Assembly: GCA_020850595.1 (NCBI GenBank)
Contig: JADZEK010000154.1
Coordinates: forward strand, 1 to 64,000
DNA length: 64,000 nucleotides
Source: Anaerolineales bacterium
GTDB lineage: Bacteria; Chloroflexota; Anaerolineae; Anaerolineales; UBA6663
Reading direction: 5' to 3'
The notes beneath the pieces are model-generated. The model did not search any database. It was given only the letters and a program-made list of their open reading frames with translations, and was not told the DNA's origin. Within the stretch, counting starts at the first letter, position 1. Every line of letters begins with the position of its first letter. The position numbers were made by a program, and so were the translations under genes. Shown in pieces: positions 1 to 8,854 of the stretch.

Positions 1-1845
1 CACACCCGCTTGACCGGCCGCCCTCGCTCAGAACGAGGCCCGAGGCCAGCCGCTATCATGCCCTACCGCTGGTCGTGTAGGCCAGCCTGTGGAACATCTG
101 TGCTCTCAGTTTCGGAGATGCACCCTTACTACATGGCCCTGTCGGGAGAGGGTGCAGAAGCCGTTCGCATATATGCCGATCTGATCGGGCAGGCCCTGAA
201 CCAGCAGAAGGTTGCGCCATCGGAACTGCCCGGTTGGTTCCACTCGGGAGAGCTAGCTCCGACGTACTTCACCCCGGCCTTCACGCTAGAAGTCAGCCCG
301 GTTGCCATCTCGGGCCACGCCGCCGGATACCTGATAGCGCTTGGCTTCTTGCACGACATTGACACGCCCGGCAGCGCCTGTCTGCTCGCCGTGCAAGACC
401 AGGACGACTATGCTATCTATCAGCTCCATGATGGTTTTGCGGGCGCGGGTTTCTTCGCCACGCTCCGTAATCCTTCGGAGTGTTTCGTCAAAGATGTGAC
501 CGATGATGGCAACGCTGAGATCATTGTCAACCAGTATTCGGGTGGTCACGTAGGCACGACCGAGATCACCGTGCTGGATATCACCCAACTGCCGCACGTG
601 GTCATGCCATTCAATCCAGCGCGGGACCGAAGCCTGGCAATCTGGAATGGCTGGATCAGTAGTTATCCAACAGTAGAGGGAACAACCCAACTGGAGATCG
701 GCGTGGCGCTCGGCCTATACTGTGAGGAGTATGGTCTTAGCCGCTACCAGTGGAATGGCCAGTGGTTTGAGATGACCGGCGGGCAATTGGTATTCGGAGA
801 AGGCTTTGCAGGCGGGGACGAGGCATTGCCCGATTGTCTAAAGGGGATCAGCGACTATGTGCGCGACTTGGGTGCGCTGGACGCCGCTGCGGCACTCCAA
901 ATGGCCTATTCAGCCTATGCGCCCACGGTGAAGAGCCAGCGAGAACTGCTCGACGAACTGCGTGTCAGGCAAGGGCTATACAGCGCATATGCCGGAGAAT
1001 TCGAGGCGGCCCGAGCCGTCTTCAATGAAATTGTCCAAGCGCCGGCGGCCAGCAATAGCGCCTGGATTCGGCCCGCGCAAGATTTTCTGCTTGCCTTTGA
1101 GGCCCCTACGGACCTGCTTTCCGCCTGCCTGAAAGTGACAGCATGTGAGTATGAGGTTGCCCTGCCTGCAACCGTAGCAATCGCCTATGCAAATGCGCCG
1201 TTGGCTCAATTCACTGGCGAATTGAGAACCGCCGGCGTGCAAATTCCATCTGAAGGTTGGTTCGATTTTGACGCCGATGGCAGGGATGAACGTTGGTTTG
1301 ATACGATACTACCCAGCGCAGCGGAGCCCGAGCTATGGATAGCAGCGACCTATGGTAGCGTGACGAAAGCGCTGCTCGTCGGCCCCCGGCCTGTGCTTGA
1401 CTCAAGCTTCGTCTATATCAATGACGATCAGCCTGAGATACTGACCGATCTCGGCAATGGTCAAGCCCTGGAGTTGGGGCATCACCCGCTCACGGGTGAG
1501 CCATTTGCGGTTGTCCGAACATCCAAGTCACCTAATCCTATTATCGAGACGCTAGAACGCTTTAGAGCGCTGCGAGAACAACTCATTCACGGAAGCGCCC
1601 CTGCGCCGATCTACGAGCAATTGTTGGAGATTGACCAGCTATCCACAGGCTGCCCGTTCGAGGTCACCGAAACATCGGGCACGGTTGTCGCTTACTACGA
1701 CTGCGCCGCGTATCGTTATACCCTGGCCCTGGCCGCAGAGCTCGCCGGCAAGGAGCGCGAGGCGCTTGCGTTCTATCGGGCCGTGCTGAGCGATTACCCG
1801 GACAGCGCCTTTGCAGAACTGGCCCGGGCGCGCTTGGGCCTATAG
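1..1845 (+). CDS. Hypothetical TPR-containing protein, 5' end uncertain
   Basis: The reading frame is open to the left edge, so the gene may start outside the window. The first ~36 residues inside the window are Arg/Pro-rich and do not look like protein; convincing coding starts near the ATG at 118 (MHPYY...). The body holds two Asp-rich, FG-GAP/VCBS-like strands (around 'DVTDDGNAEII' and 'FDADGRDERW') and the C-terminal ~45 residues look like a tetratricopeptide helix pair (AGKEREALAFYRAVLSDYP). No signal peptide or membrane segment is visible, which would fit a truncated N-terminus. The base composition is clearly less GC-rich than the neighbours, with A/T-ending codons common, so recent transfer is possible. 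I cannot assign a function. Confidence 0.6.
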   Translation, partial: HTRLTGRPRSERGPRPAAIMPYRWSCRPACGTSVLSVSEMHPYYMALSGEGAEAVRIYADLIGQALNQQKVAPSELPGWFHSGELAPTYFTPAFTLEVSPVAISGHAAGYLIALGFLHDIDTPGSACLLAVQDQDDYAIYQLHDGFAGAGFFATLRNPSECFVKDVTDDGNAEIIVNQYSGGHVGTTEITVLDITQLPHVVMPFNPARDRSLAIWNGWISSYPTVEGTTQLEIGVALGLYCEEYGLSRYQWNGQWFEMTGGQLVFGEGFAGGDEALPDCLKGISDYVRDLGALDAAAALQMAYSAYAPTVKSQRELLDELRVRQGLYSAYAGEFEAARAVFNEIVQAPAASNSAWIRPAQDFLLAFEAPTDLLSACLKVTACEYEVALPATVAIAYANAPLAQFTGELRTAGVQIPSEGWFDFDADGRDERWFDTILPSAAEPELWIAATYGSVTKALLVGPRPVLDSSFVYINDDQPEILTDLGNGQALELGHHPLTGEPFAVVRTSKSPNPIIETLERFRALREQLIHGSAPAPIYEQLLEIDQLSTGCPFEVTETSGTVVAYYDCAAYRYTLALAAELAGKEREALAFYRAVLSDYPDSAFAELARARLGL

Positions 1846-1907
1846 CCAGGCTTGCCTGGCCCGCGAATGTTGCCTAGCCCCCCACCCTGCTCTAGCAACT
1901 AAACGTA

Positions 1908-1943
1908 ACCGGGCCGGTCACACTGGACCGGCCCGGTTTCTTT
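1908..1943 (+). terminator. Intrinsic terminator after the 5'-edge gene
   Basis: A perfect 12-bp stem (ACCGGGCCGGTC / GACCGGCCCGGT, 1908-1919 and 1926-1937) with a 6-nt loop is followed by TTTCTTT. It lies between two convergent genes, so it may also stop transcription coming from tmk on the other strand, where the T-tract is weaker. Confidence 0.85.
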
Positions 1944-1970
1944 AAGGTTGATTTCGTTAAGGTTCGCGCG

Positions 1971-2630
1971 TTAGGCGGACTGCGGCTGCGTGAGCGCGGC
2001 GGCCGGCAGTTGCGCCAGCCGGGCCAGCACCAATTGCTGGATGCCGGCGGCCAGCTCGGCCTTATCTTGCAGCGCATCGAACGTCACCCAGCGCTGCGGC
2101 TCGGCCGCCGCCAGCGCCAGATAGCCAGCGCGCACCCGCTGGTGAAAGGCCAGCGCGTAGTCGTCCAGCCGGTTCCACTCCACGCCGCCGGTCTGCCGGC
2201 GCGCCAGCCCGGCCGCCGCGTCCAAATCCAGCAGCAGCGTCAGGTCGGGCCGCAGCCCCTCGGTGGCGAACTCGGTAATGCGCCGCAGCGTGTCCAGGTC
2301 GAGGCCGTGGCCGTAGCCCTGGTAGGCCAGCGTGCTGTCGTAGTAGCGGTCGCACAGCACAATGCCGCCCGCCGCCAGGTGCGGCCGGATGACTTGCTGC
2401 ACCAGTTGCGCGCGCGCCGCTGAGTAGAGCAAGATCTCGGCCCGCGGGGCCATCTCGCGGTGGTTCAGGTCGTGCAGCAGCCCGCGAATTTCCTCGCTGA
2501 TAGCCGTGCCGCCCGGCTCGCGCGTCAGGTAGGCGTCGTAGCCCTGCGTTTGCAGGCGCTCGTACAGCCGCTTGATCTGCGTGGACTTGCCCGAGCCGTC
2601 TGGCCCCTCGAAGGTGATTAAGAAGCCCAC
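1971..2630 (-). CDS. tmk: Thymidylate kinase
   Basis: Phosphorylates dTMP to dTDP with ATP in the cytoplasm, the step that joins de novo and salvage dTTP synthesis. The 219-residue product has the normal family length. Visible are the P-loop GPDGSGKST (about residues 9-17), the TREPGGT motif, the CDRYYDSTLAYQG substrate-binding segment and an Arg-rich LID (ARRQTGG). It is the last gene of a four-gene minus-strand operon, 4 bp after the R3H ATPase gene, and is followed by a strong terminator. Confidence 0.96.
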   Translation of the reverse strand: MGFLITFEGPDGSGKSTQIKRLYERLQTQGYDAYLTREPGGTAISEEIRGLLHDLNHREMAPRAEILLYSAARAQLVQQVIRPHLAAGGIVLCDRYYDSTLAYQGYGHGLDLDTLRRITEFATEGLRPDLTLLLDLDAAAGLARRQTGGVEWNRLDDYALAFHQRVRAGYLALAAAEPQRWVTFDALQDKAELAAGIQQLVLARLAQLPAAALTQPQSA

Positions 2631-2634
2631 GGCC

Positions 2635-4305
2635 TCAGTCCCGAAAGATGCGCACGCGCCGGCGCGGCTCTTTGCCGTAGGAGTGCGAGATCAGGTTGGC
2701 CTTGCGCGCCAGCTCGTGCTGCAAGCGGCGCACGTAGGCCGAGGCGGGCGGCAGGTCTACGGACGCGGTGCCGTTGAGCACGGCGGTGATGGCCTGCTGC
2801 GTTTCGGCCAGCGCGTCGTTGGCGTCCTCTTCATCGGCGGCGGGCGTGCTCAGGTTGAACAGGTCGGAGAGGAAGTTCTCCATCTGCCCGACGGTGTTCG
2901 AGCGCAGCACGTAAATGGGCAGTCCGCGTTCTTCGGCTTCGCTAACGATGCTCTGGTGGCGGCGGTAGTAGGTTTTTAGCGTCACCAGCGCCTGGGCGTC
3001 GGCCAGGTCTTCGGTCACGGCGGCGGGCAGGCGCAGCCGCTTGGCGGCCTGCTCCAGCCGGTTGCGGGCGATGCCGTAGGCGTAGATGCGCACCGGCGCC
3101 AGGCCCACCGGTGCGGCGGCCGTCACGGCCCGGCCCGGTTCGCTTTCGTATGCGCCGGGCGTGGCCGCCGGCGGCCCGGCCGGCAGCGCGCGATGGCGCG
3201 ACTCCCACACCGGCCCGCCCGCCAGGTTGCCGCCTTCGGTGCGGCCCAGGCCGCGGCCGTTGCCGCTCTGCCCGCCGTTGGCGCCATAGCCGCGGCGCTG
3301 CGGCTCGGGCGCGGGCTGCTCGATGCGCAGCTGCCCGGCCTCGTCGCGGAAGCGCTTCTCCGGCGGGATCGGCCGCCCGCGCAGGAACGAATCCACCGCC
3401 GCGCCCACGTCGGGGTGCACGTTCAGGTTCTCGCGCTGGAGGATCTCGATCAGCACATCGAAGGTCGGCGGGGCGCGGCGCTCCAGCACGGTCTTCTGGG
3501 TGCCGCGGCGGCGGGCTTCTTCGTCCGAGAGTGTGACGCTCTCGATGCCGCCCACCAGGTCGGCCAGCGTAGGGTTGAGCAGGATGTTTTCCAGCGAGTT
3601 GCCGTGCGCCGTGCCGATGAGCTGCACGCCGCGCTCGGCGATGGTGCGCGCCGCCTCGGCCTCCAACTGCCGGCCGATCTCGTCAATGACGATGACCTGC
3701 GGGTTGTGGTTCTCCACCGCCTCGATCATCACCTCATGCTGGAGCGAGGGCTGCGACACCTGCATGCGCCGCGCGCGGCCGACCGCCGGGTGCGGCACGT
3801 CGCCGTCGCCGCCGATCTCGTTGGAGGTGTCCACGATGACGACGCGCTTGTTGTCGGCCAGGATGCGCGCGGCCTCGCGCAGCATCGTCGTCTTGCCCAC
3901 GCCCGGAGCTCCGAGCAGCAGCACGCTCTTGCCGCTCTCGATGATGTCTTGGATGATGTCAATGGTGCCGTAGACGGCGCGGCCCACGCGGCAGGTCAGG
4001 CCGACCACCTGGCCGCGGCGGTTGCGGATGCCGCTGATGCGGTGCAGCGTGCGCTCCATGCCGGCCCGGTTGTCGGCGTCGAACGCGCCGATGCGCGTGA
4101 TCACATAGTCCAGCTCTTCGCGGGTGATCTCCGCCTCCGCCAGCACCACTTCGCCGTCGGTGAAGCGCGCCGTCGGCACGCGCCCCAGGTCTAAAATCAC
4201 TTCGAGCAGTTCGTCCGGCCGATTGATGGCGCGCAGCTTATCGCAGATGTGGGTCGGAATGACCCGCAGCAGCGCTTCAAGATCATCGGTGATTCGTCTT
4301 TGCAT
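2635..4305 (-). CDS. AAA ATPase with C-terminal R3H domain (Ycf45/SpoIIIAA-like)
   Basis: Residues ~110-300 form a SpoIIIAA/Ycf45-like P-loop ATPase: Walker A GAPGVGKTT, Walker B VIVIDEIGR and a downstream GTAHGNSLENIL segment. A long Gly/Pro/Arg-rich linker leads to a second small domain and then a C-terminal R3H-type single-stranded nucleic-acid-binding module (SYGKEPRRRVRIF at the very end). The family is widespread in cyanobacteria, chloroplasts and Chloroflexota; its role is not settled, but the architecture suggests an ATP-driven nucleic-acid-binding protein. I chose the ATG at 4305 (MQRRITDDLE) over an earlier start at 4335, because the ten extra residues do not resemble the family; either start overlaps the upstream GNAT-like gene. 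It is followed at 4 bp by tmk. Confidence 0.9.
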   Translation of the reverse strand: MQRRITDDLEALLRVIPTHICDKLRAINRPDELLEVILDLGRVPTARFTDGEVVLAEAEITREELDYVITRIGAFDADNRAGMERTLHRISGIRNRRGQVVGLTCRVGRAVYGTIDIIQDIIESGKSVLLLGAPGVGKTTMLREAARILADNKRVVIVDTSNEIGGDGDVPHPAVGRARRMQVSQPSLQHEVMIEAVENHNPQVIVIDEIGRQLEAEAARTIAERGVQLIGTAHGNSLENILLNPTLADLVGGIESVTLSDEEARRRGTQKTVLERRAPPTFDVLIEILQRENLNVHPDVGAAVDSFLRGRPIPPEKRFRDEAGQLRIEQPAPEPQRRGYGANGGQSGNGRGLGRTEGGNLAGGPVWESRHRALPAGPPAATPGAYESEPGRAVTAAAPVGLAPVRIYAYGIARNRLEQAAKRLRLPAAVTEDLADAQALVTLKTYYRRHQSIVSEAEERGLPIYVLRSNTVGQMENFLSDLFNLSTPAADEEDANDALAETQQAITAVLNGTASVDLPPASAYVRRLQHELARKANLISHSYGKEPRRRVRIFRD

Positions 4306-5308
4306 GAGGCAGCCACCAACTCCAATCCCAACCAAACTTCCGCGGCGTCACCGGCGCGTGGCTCGCCTCGTCGCCGGTCGTGTAGTGCGTGCTGGCGATC
4401 GGCGTGGGCACCTGGCCCTCCACCACCGGCAGCGGTTTCAACACCGGCTCGGCCAGGCGCACCGCCAGGCGCTTGACCATCACGGCCTGCGAGCCGAGCG
4501 GCTCGAAGCCCACGCGCGCCACCACTTCTTGCAGCCAGTTTTGGTAACGGCGCACGCACACAAACAGCGGCTTCTCGGCCCGGCCCGGCAGCAGCCGCAG
4601 ACAGGTCGTCAGCACCGCCTCGGCGCAGTCGTCGGCCTCCGGGTGCAAAAACGGCTCGACCCACACGCCCTGCGGCCCGCGGCGCACGTCCAGGTAGGCT
4701 ACCAGTTCACCGGCCTCGTGCAGCACGTAGCCGCGCTCGATGTGCTGCGGCCCCGGCTCCACCTGCTGCACCAGCCGCGGCACCACGTTGCTGTAGAGCG
4801 TGTTCACCGCCACGGTGTCGGCCCGCACGGCCGGGCGCAGCGGCACCGTCTCGGCGGCGTCGCCGGTCAGCCGATCCGCCGCCAGCTTCCACAGCGTCTG
4901 GCGGGCGTAAATCGCAAAGCCCGCCTCGCGCAGGGTCTCGTACTCGGGGCTCTTGTCGCTCACCTCGGCGATCAGGTTCTGGGCGCGGCGCTCGCCGGCC
5001 TCCACCGCCAGGCGATCAATCACGCTCTGCCAGCCGTTGCCGGCCTGCTCTGCCGCGGGAGCGATGAACAGCACGCGCGCGTGCTGCTCGCCCGGCCGGT
5101 GGCGCAGCTGCCCAAAGGCGGCGTGCCCGTTGCCGTCGGCGCGCCAGATCAGCGTGGGCGCGCCCGCCATCGGCATCAGGTACGCCACCAGCGCGTGCTG
5201 CAGCGGGTGGTTGCCCTCGGTCAGCCCGGTCTCAGAATCCAAGCAAACGCCCCGGTCGGCCAGGGTCTTCACCAGGCCTACGTCGCGCCAATCAAAGGCT
5301 CGGATCAT
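4283..5308 (-). CDS. GNAT-like N-acetyltransferase-related protein
   Basis: A 341-residue soluble protein. The middle and C-terminal halves alternate strands and helices in a GNAT-like manner (RGYVLHEAGELVAYLDV, then LQEVVARVGFEPLGSQAVMVKRL, the usual last strand of a GNAT fold). The first half (IRAFDWRDVGLVKTLADRGVCLD) resembles a second, degenerate GNAT domain, as in tandem GNAT proteins. The Trp/Pro-rich tail is probably disordered. It overlaps the R3H ATPase gene by 23 bp and follows the upstream gene by 3 bp, so the two are probably translated together. Substrate unknown. Confidence 0.6.
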   Translation of the reverse strand: MIRAFDWRDVGLVKTLADRGVCLDSETGLTEGNHPLQHALVAYLMPMAGAPTLIWRADGNGHAAFGQLRHRPGEQHARVLFIAPAAEQAGNGWQSVIDRLAVEAGERRAQNLIAEVSDKSPEYETLREAGFAIYARQTLWKLAADRLTGDAAETVPLRPAVRADTVAVNTLYSNVVPRLVQQVEPGPQHIERGYVLHEAGELVAYLDVRRGPQGVWVEPFLHPEADDCAEAVLTTCLRLLPGRAEKPLFVCVRRYQNWLQEVVARVGFEPLGSQAVMVKRLAVRLAEPVLKPLPVVEGQVPTPIASTHYTTGDEASHAPVTPRKFGWDWSWWLPHAKTNHR

Positions 5309-5311
5309 CGT

Positions 5312-5944
5312 TTAGCGCATTTCAGAGGGCAGCCGCACCTTGCTCGAGCGCTCGATCAGCCCGCGCAGAGCGTCGCGGAAGCGTTCCACCTCGCGCACCG
5401 TGCCGCGCCGCAGCGCCATCTGGCCCGGCGTGTCGAGCGTCAACATGGCCTTGCGGCGGAAGTATTCGCGGTAGAGTTCGCGCAGGATGTCTGGCTCGTT
5501 GCGGCCTTGCGCGCGGGCCATCATGCGCGCCTGGTCGGGCATGCCGTTGGCGGCTTCTTCCGGGATCACCTCGTTCCAGTGCGGGCTGGCCTCGTCCACT
5601 TCCACCAGGCCATACAACTCCACCAGGTCCTTGCGCGGCACGGCCATCGCCAGCGCGAACAACGACTCTTGCCCGGTGGAGGCCCGCCGCCACCAGCGCA
5701 CGGCCTCCGGGCTGGCGATCCATTCCCACTCATAGTCACCCGGCTCGGCCCCAAACCGCCCGGCCAGGGTCGTCGCCTCGTAGTGGGTGATGTACTCCGG
5801 CAGGCGCTGCCAGGCGCGGTAGGGCAGCAGCAGCACCAATTGCGTCTCCGGCATTTTGGGCAGGTCGGCGAAGACGTAGTTGGTCTGGTCGTTGACCAGG
5901 AAGGGCTTGGTGGCTTTAACCTGATTGAAGAATTGGTTAGTCAA
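5312..5944 (-). CDS. Conserved-looking hypothetical protein, first gene of tmk operon
   Basis: A 210-residue soluble protein that I do not recognise. It is rich in Arg, Trp and Glu, with no signal peptide or membrane helix. The C-terminal third (LRELYREYFRRKAMLTL ... VEVERFRDALRGLIERSSK) is predicted to be helical and basic. It begins with a normal ATG about 50 bp downstream of a promoter-like pair and ends 3 bp before the GNAT-like gene, so it heads the operon that ends with tmk. Codon use is typical of the region, and I consider it a real gene of unknown function. Confidence 0.7.
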   Translation of the reverse strand: MTNQFFNQVKATKPFLVNDQTNYVFADLPKMPETQLVLLLPYRAWQRLPEYITHYEATTLAGRFGAEPGDYEWEWIASPEAVRWWRRASTGQESLFALAMAVPRKDLVELYGLVEVDEASPHWNEVIPEEAANGMPDQARMMARAQGRNEPDILRELYREYFRRKAMLTLDTPGQMALRRGTVREVERFRDALRGLIERSSKVRLPSEMR

Positions 5945-6261
5945 CCTGACACCCCCGAACCCAGGTGTTGGCGGCCCGCATACGCTTCGGTTGGAATTCT
6001 ACCATGCGCTTACGCCAGGACAAAGAGGACGCCTGGGGCAGAACCGCCCAGCGCCGGCGAACGGTCAGGTGCCCACAAGTTTGACCCTTGGCAGCCACTG
6101 ATTGTGAATTTTTACACGGTGGCGCGGGCCTGCCGTTTGTTAATCTGCACGCGGCGGGGCGGCCCAGCGCGGCGTGCCGCCCAGCGGGCGCGCCGCGCCG
6201 GGTCGTGGGGTTCGAGACGGGCTGGCCTACCCGCCGCGCGGGAGTCGGCCGCCGCGGTTGT
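5945..6261. other. Intergenic region, 317 bp
   Basis: It separates two minus-strand genes. Apart from the promoter for the tmk operon at its left end I see no gene; the right part is GC-rich with several short inverted GC stretches but no clear T-tract terminator for the SDR gene. Confidence 0.5.
5996..6023 (-). promoter_or_regulatory. Sigma70-type promoter of the tmk operon
   Basis: On the minus strand TTGTCC (6018-6023) lies 16 bp before TAGAAT (5996-6001), about 50 bp upstream of the first start codon at 5944. Confidence 0.5.
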
Positions 6262-7122
6262 TTACGGAAACAGGCTGTGGGCGGGCTGCCATCCCAGTTG
6301 GTCTTTTGCGGCCTGATTGCTGCACCGCCACGACGGCGGGCATGGGGCCGAGTTGTCGCGCTTCGGCCTCGCTGCGCCGATTGAATCTGCCAGGCGGTCG
6401 AGATAGTCGCCATAGCGGATGGGTTCGGCGGTGATATTGAACACAGACCCGGCCGGGGCGCGTTCGCCGGCCGCGACCACGGCGGTCGCCATGTCCATGA
6501 CATGGATCAGTGACACAAAGTTCCGACCGTCGCACGGCACGGTTTCCTGGCCGAGCCGCAAGCCCTCCATTACGGTGTCCTGGTGCGTGTCCTTGCCCAC
6601 GAAATTGGCCCCGCGCAGGATGCACCATTCCAGCTTCTCCGGCGGGTTGGCTTGCACCATCTGCTCCATGGCGATCACCGGCGACCCGGTCCGGGCGCGC
6701 TCGGGGCCGGTATCGAGGGGCGTGGCCTCCGTGATCCAATCATCCCCGTGATCGGCATAGGCCATGGTGATGCTCTGCTGAAGGTAGCGCCTGACCCCGG
6801 CCTGCAGCGTCGCCGCAAGCAGCACCCGGACGCCGTCCGTCCGTAGCCGGGTGTTGGCTTCCCAGGCGTTGGGCACCGTGAAGTCGCGTGGAATGGCCGT
6901 GGCGATGTGCGCCACGGTGTCGCAGCCCGCCAGGTGAGCCGCCAATTCGTCCGTGGTGGTGGTCAGCAGATCACATTCAACGATTTCAGTGCCCGTCGGA
7001 AACAGGCGGTGCGCTTTGGCGGCTGAACGCGCCAGGGCGCGCACGGTATGGCCCTTCTGCAAGAGCAGGGGCACCAGTGCGCGGCCCAGAACCCCGGTTG
7101 GTCCAACGAGTGCAATTCGCAT
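6262..7122 (-). CDS. NAD(P)-binding atypical SDR / epimerase-like protein
   Basis: A 286-residue atypical short-chain dehydrogenase. The N-terminus carries the Rossmann glycine motif GPTGVLG (residues 7-13) after a short strand, and the sequence continues with ARSAAKAHRLFPTGTEIVECDLL, the usual dinucleotide-discriminating region. The expected catalytic YxxxK is not present (the site reads MAYADHGDDW), so catalysis by the classical mechanism is doubtful. The C-terminus CSNQAAKDQLGWQPAHSLFP is the usual epimerase ending, so the gene is complete. It stands alone between two non-coding regions. It could be an NAD-dependent epimerase, reductase or a regulatory NmrA-like protein. Confidence 0.8.
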   Translation of the reverse strand: MRIALVGPTGVLGRALVPLLLQKGHTVRALARSAAKAHRLFPTGTEIVECDLLTTTTDELAAHLAGCDTVAHIATAIPRDFTVPNAWEANTRLRTDGVRVLLAATLQAGVRRYLQQSITMAYADHGDDWITEATPLDTGPERARTGSPVIAMEQMVQANPPEKLEWCILRGANFVGKDTHQDTVMEGLRLGQETVPCDGRNFVSLIHVMDMATAVVAAGERAPAGSVFNITAEPIRYGDYLDRLADSIGAARPKRDNSAPCPPSWRCSNQAAKDQLGWQPAHSLFP

Positions 7123-7996
7123 ACAGTTATCCTCCTAGCTATGCTGATAAGAAAAGCTCTCGCCGGCCGGAAGCCGCCCAACTAGCGGTTGCGCCACGCT
7201 GCGTGACCTCGCCGCCGCCAAACCGGCGGCGCGCTGGGTCGGCCTTCTATAGGCGAAGCGTGACCGGCAGGCCGAGAGCAACTCGCTTCCAGTGTAGGAT
7301 TGAATAGCGCCGGCGTCTACCCCAAATAGCACCCGAACTCAGTAAAGCGCGGTTTCCTGGTCTGGGCCGTCACGTCTTCGGGCGGTCAGGCAGGGCGGCC
7401 GCAGATCGCGCGCTTACTGGGGCCTGGGGTGGGGGGCTGGTATGATTAACACTGGGCCGGTCGGCGGCGCGTCTGGTTGAGGCACGAGCGCGAGCACGTG
7501 CGGCGCTGGGCCGGTGGTATGCTGGGGTGAGTAGCGGATCGGTAGACGGCGGAGCTGGCCGGCCCGCCGCGAGCCATAGCGCGGCGCTGATCGTTGGCGC
7601 TGGGCGCGGCCGGGTGGTGGCGTTTTGAGCGGCCAGTTCTGAAGCCGACAATAGATGTTATGTAAAGTAAATAATCTTAATTAAATCGGGGTAGGGGGTC
7701 GGGTTGCTGGGTGCGCCGGGCGTCTGGCCGAGCCAATGGCCCCGCGACGGGCAGACGCGCGTGCGGCAGACAGCGGGCCGCCGCCACGTTTCACGTGAAA
7801 CAATACCCGCCCAGAGCTCGCCAAACGCCGCCGCGCCCTGTTCCGTGCGCCTAATAAGAGCCGGATTTCCTGCTCACTGACGGCTATTTCGCGCTGGCGC
7901 GGCGGGCTGGTTTCGCCTATGATGAGTCTCCGGGCGCATGCCGCCCCGTGACCTGCGAGTGCTCCGGCCGCTGCCTCCGCACTCAGGATACCGACC
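7123..7996. other. Long non-coding region containing a parS site
   Basis: 874 bp without a convincing gene. Two minus-strand open frames here (7370-7651 and 7681-7998) are Pro/Arg/Ala-rich, lack homologous-looking motifs and read straight through the parS palindrome, so I treat them as chance. An AT-rich patch lies at about 7645-7685. A TATGAT hexamer at 7918-7923 could be the -10 of the downstream protease gene, but the -35 is weak. Confidence 0.6.
7787..7802. promoter_or_regulatory. parS centromere-like site 1 (ParB binding)
   Basis: CGTTTCACGTGAAACA matches the bacterial ParB consensus TGTTTCACGTGAAACA at 15 of 16 positions, with the 14-bp palindrome core intact. It lies in non-coding DNA. 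ParB dimers load at such sites and spread to organise the origin region with SMC. Confidence 0.9.
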
Positions 7997-8854
7997 ATGC
8001 TACTGCTGACCTATGCCATCAACCCGTTGTTGATGATCGCCCTGCCCATCGTGCTTGGCCTGGTGCTGGCCGCCCGGCTCAAGGCGTCCTGGCGGCTGTT
8101 CTTCATCGGCGCGGTCACGTTTATCGCCTCGCAGATCGGCCACCTCCCGTTCAACGCCCTGTTGGAGAACGGCCTGCACATCAGCAAGCTCCCGCTGGCC
8201 GTCTACGCCGTCATCCTGGGCCTGAGCGCGGGCGTGTTCGAGGAAGTCGCGCGCTATTTGGTCTACCGTTTCTGGATCAAGGACGCCCGCCACTGGAGCC
8301 AGGCGCTGATGTTCGGCGCGGGCCACGGCGGCGTGGAAGCCGTCATCGTCGGCGCGTTGGCCGCGCTGGGCGCCATCAACATCCTGGTGCTCAGCCAGCG
8401 GGATCTGAACACGCTGGGCCTCCCGGCCGACCAGCTGACCCTGGTGCAGGAGCAAATGGCCGTGGCCCTGAGCTACCCCTGGTGGTATCCGCTGCTGGGC
8501 ACCATTGAGCGCGTCACGGCCATCTGCACCCACCTGACCATGGCGGTGCTGGTGGTGCAGGTCTTCAAGCGCCGCAACCTGCTCTGGCTGCTGGCCGCCA
8601 TCCTGTGGCACGCGGCGGTGGATGCCACGGCGGTGTACGCCATCGGCACGCTGGGGGCCGAGAACGGCGCGGTGTGGGTCGAGATCATCATCGGCCTCTT
8701 TGCGCTGGCGGGCCTGGGCGTCATCTGGCTGCTGCGCGAGCCGCCGCTGAAGCAACCGGAGGTTGCGACTGTGCCGCTGGCCATGGCCGCCGCCACGCCG
8801 CTGACCCCGACCGCGCCCACGGCCGAATCGCTAGACAAGACGAGATATCAATGA
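7997..8854 (+). CDS. YhfC-family intramembrane glutamic-type protease
   Basis: A 285-residue polytopic membrane protein with seven or eight predicted helices. It carries the CAAX-protease-like motif FEEVARYLVYR (EExxR) near residue 80 and FGAGHGGVEA near residue 110, then a helix with WHAAVDATAVY near residue 205; these acidic and His residues fit the YhfC/DUF2324 group of predicted intramembrane glutamic proteases. The C-terminal 35 residues are a soluble Ala/Thr/Pro-rich tail. The stop codon overlaps the ATG of the ABC ATPase gene (ATGA), so protease and transporter are co-translated, suggesting the protease processes the exported substrate or maintains the transporter. Substrate not known. 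Confidence 0.85.
   Translation: MLLLTYAINPLLMIALPIVLGLVLAARLKASWRLFFIGAVTFIASQIGHLPFNALLENGLHISKLPLAVYAVILGLSAGVFEEVARYLVYRFWIKDARHWSQALMFGAGHGGVEAVIVGALAALGAINILVLSQRDLNTLGLPADQLTLVQEQMAVALSYPWWYPLLGTIERVTAICTHLTMAVLVVQVFKRRNLLWLLAAILWHAAVDATAVYAIGTLGAENGAVWVEIIIGLFALAGLGVIWLLREPPLKQPEVATVPLAMAAATPLTPTAPTAESLDKTRYQ

Noticed and set aside
1637-1645. Near-match to a DnaA box (CTATCCACA) suggesting oriC
   Set aside because: It is a single site inside a coding gene with no cluster of boxes, no AT-rich unwinding element and no dnaA or gidA nearby; parS sites alone do not locate the origin.
4124-6316. A 730-residue plus-strand open frame opposite the tmk operon
   Set aside because: It is His/Arg/Gln/Leu-rich low-complexity sequence typical of the reverse strand of GC-rich genes and crosses several clear minus-strand genes.
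7370-7998. Two minus-strand frames as small genes in the parS region
   Set aside because: Both are Pro/Ala/Arg-rich with no start-site signals, and one reads through the parS palindrome; no recognisable family.
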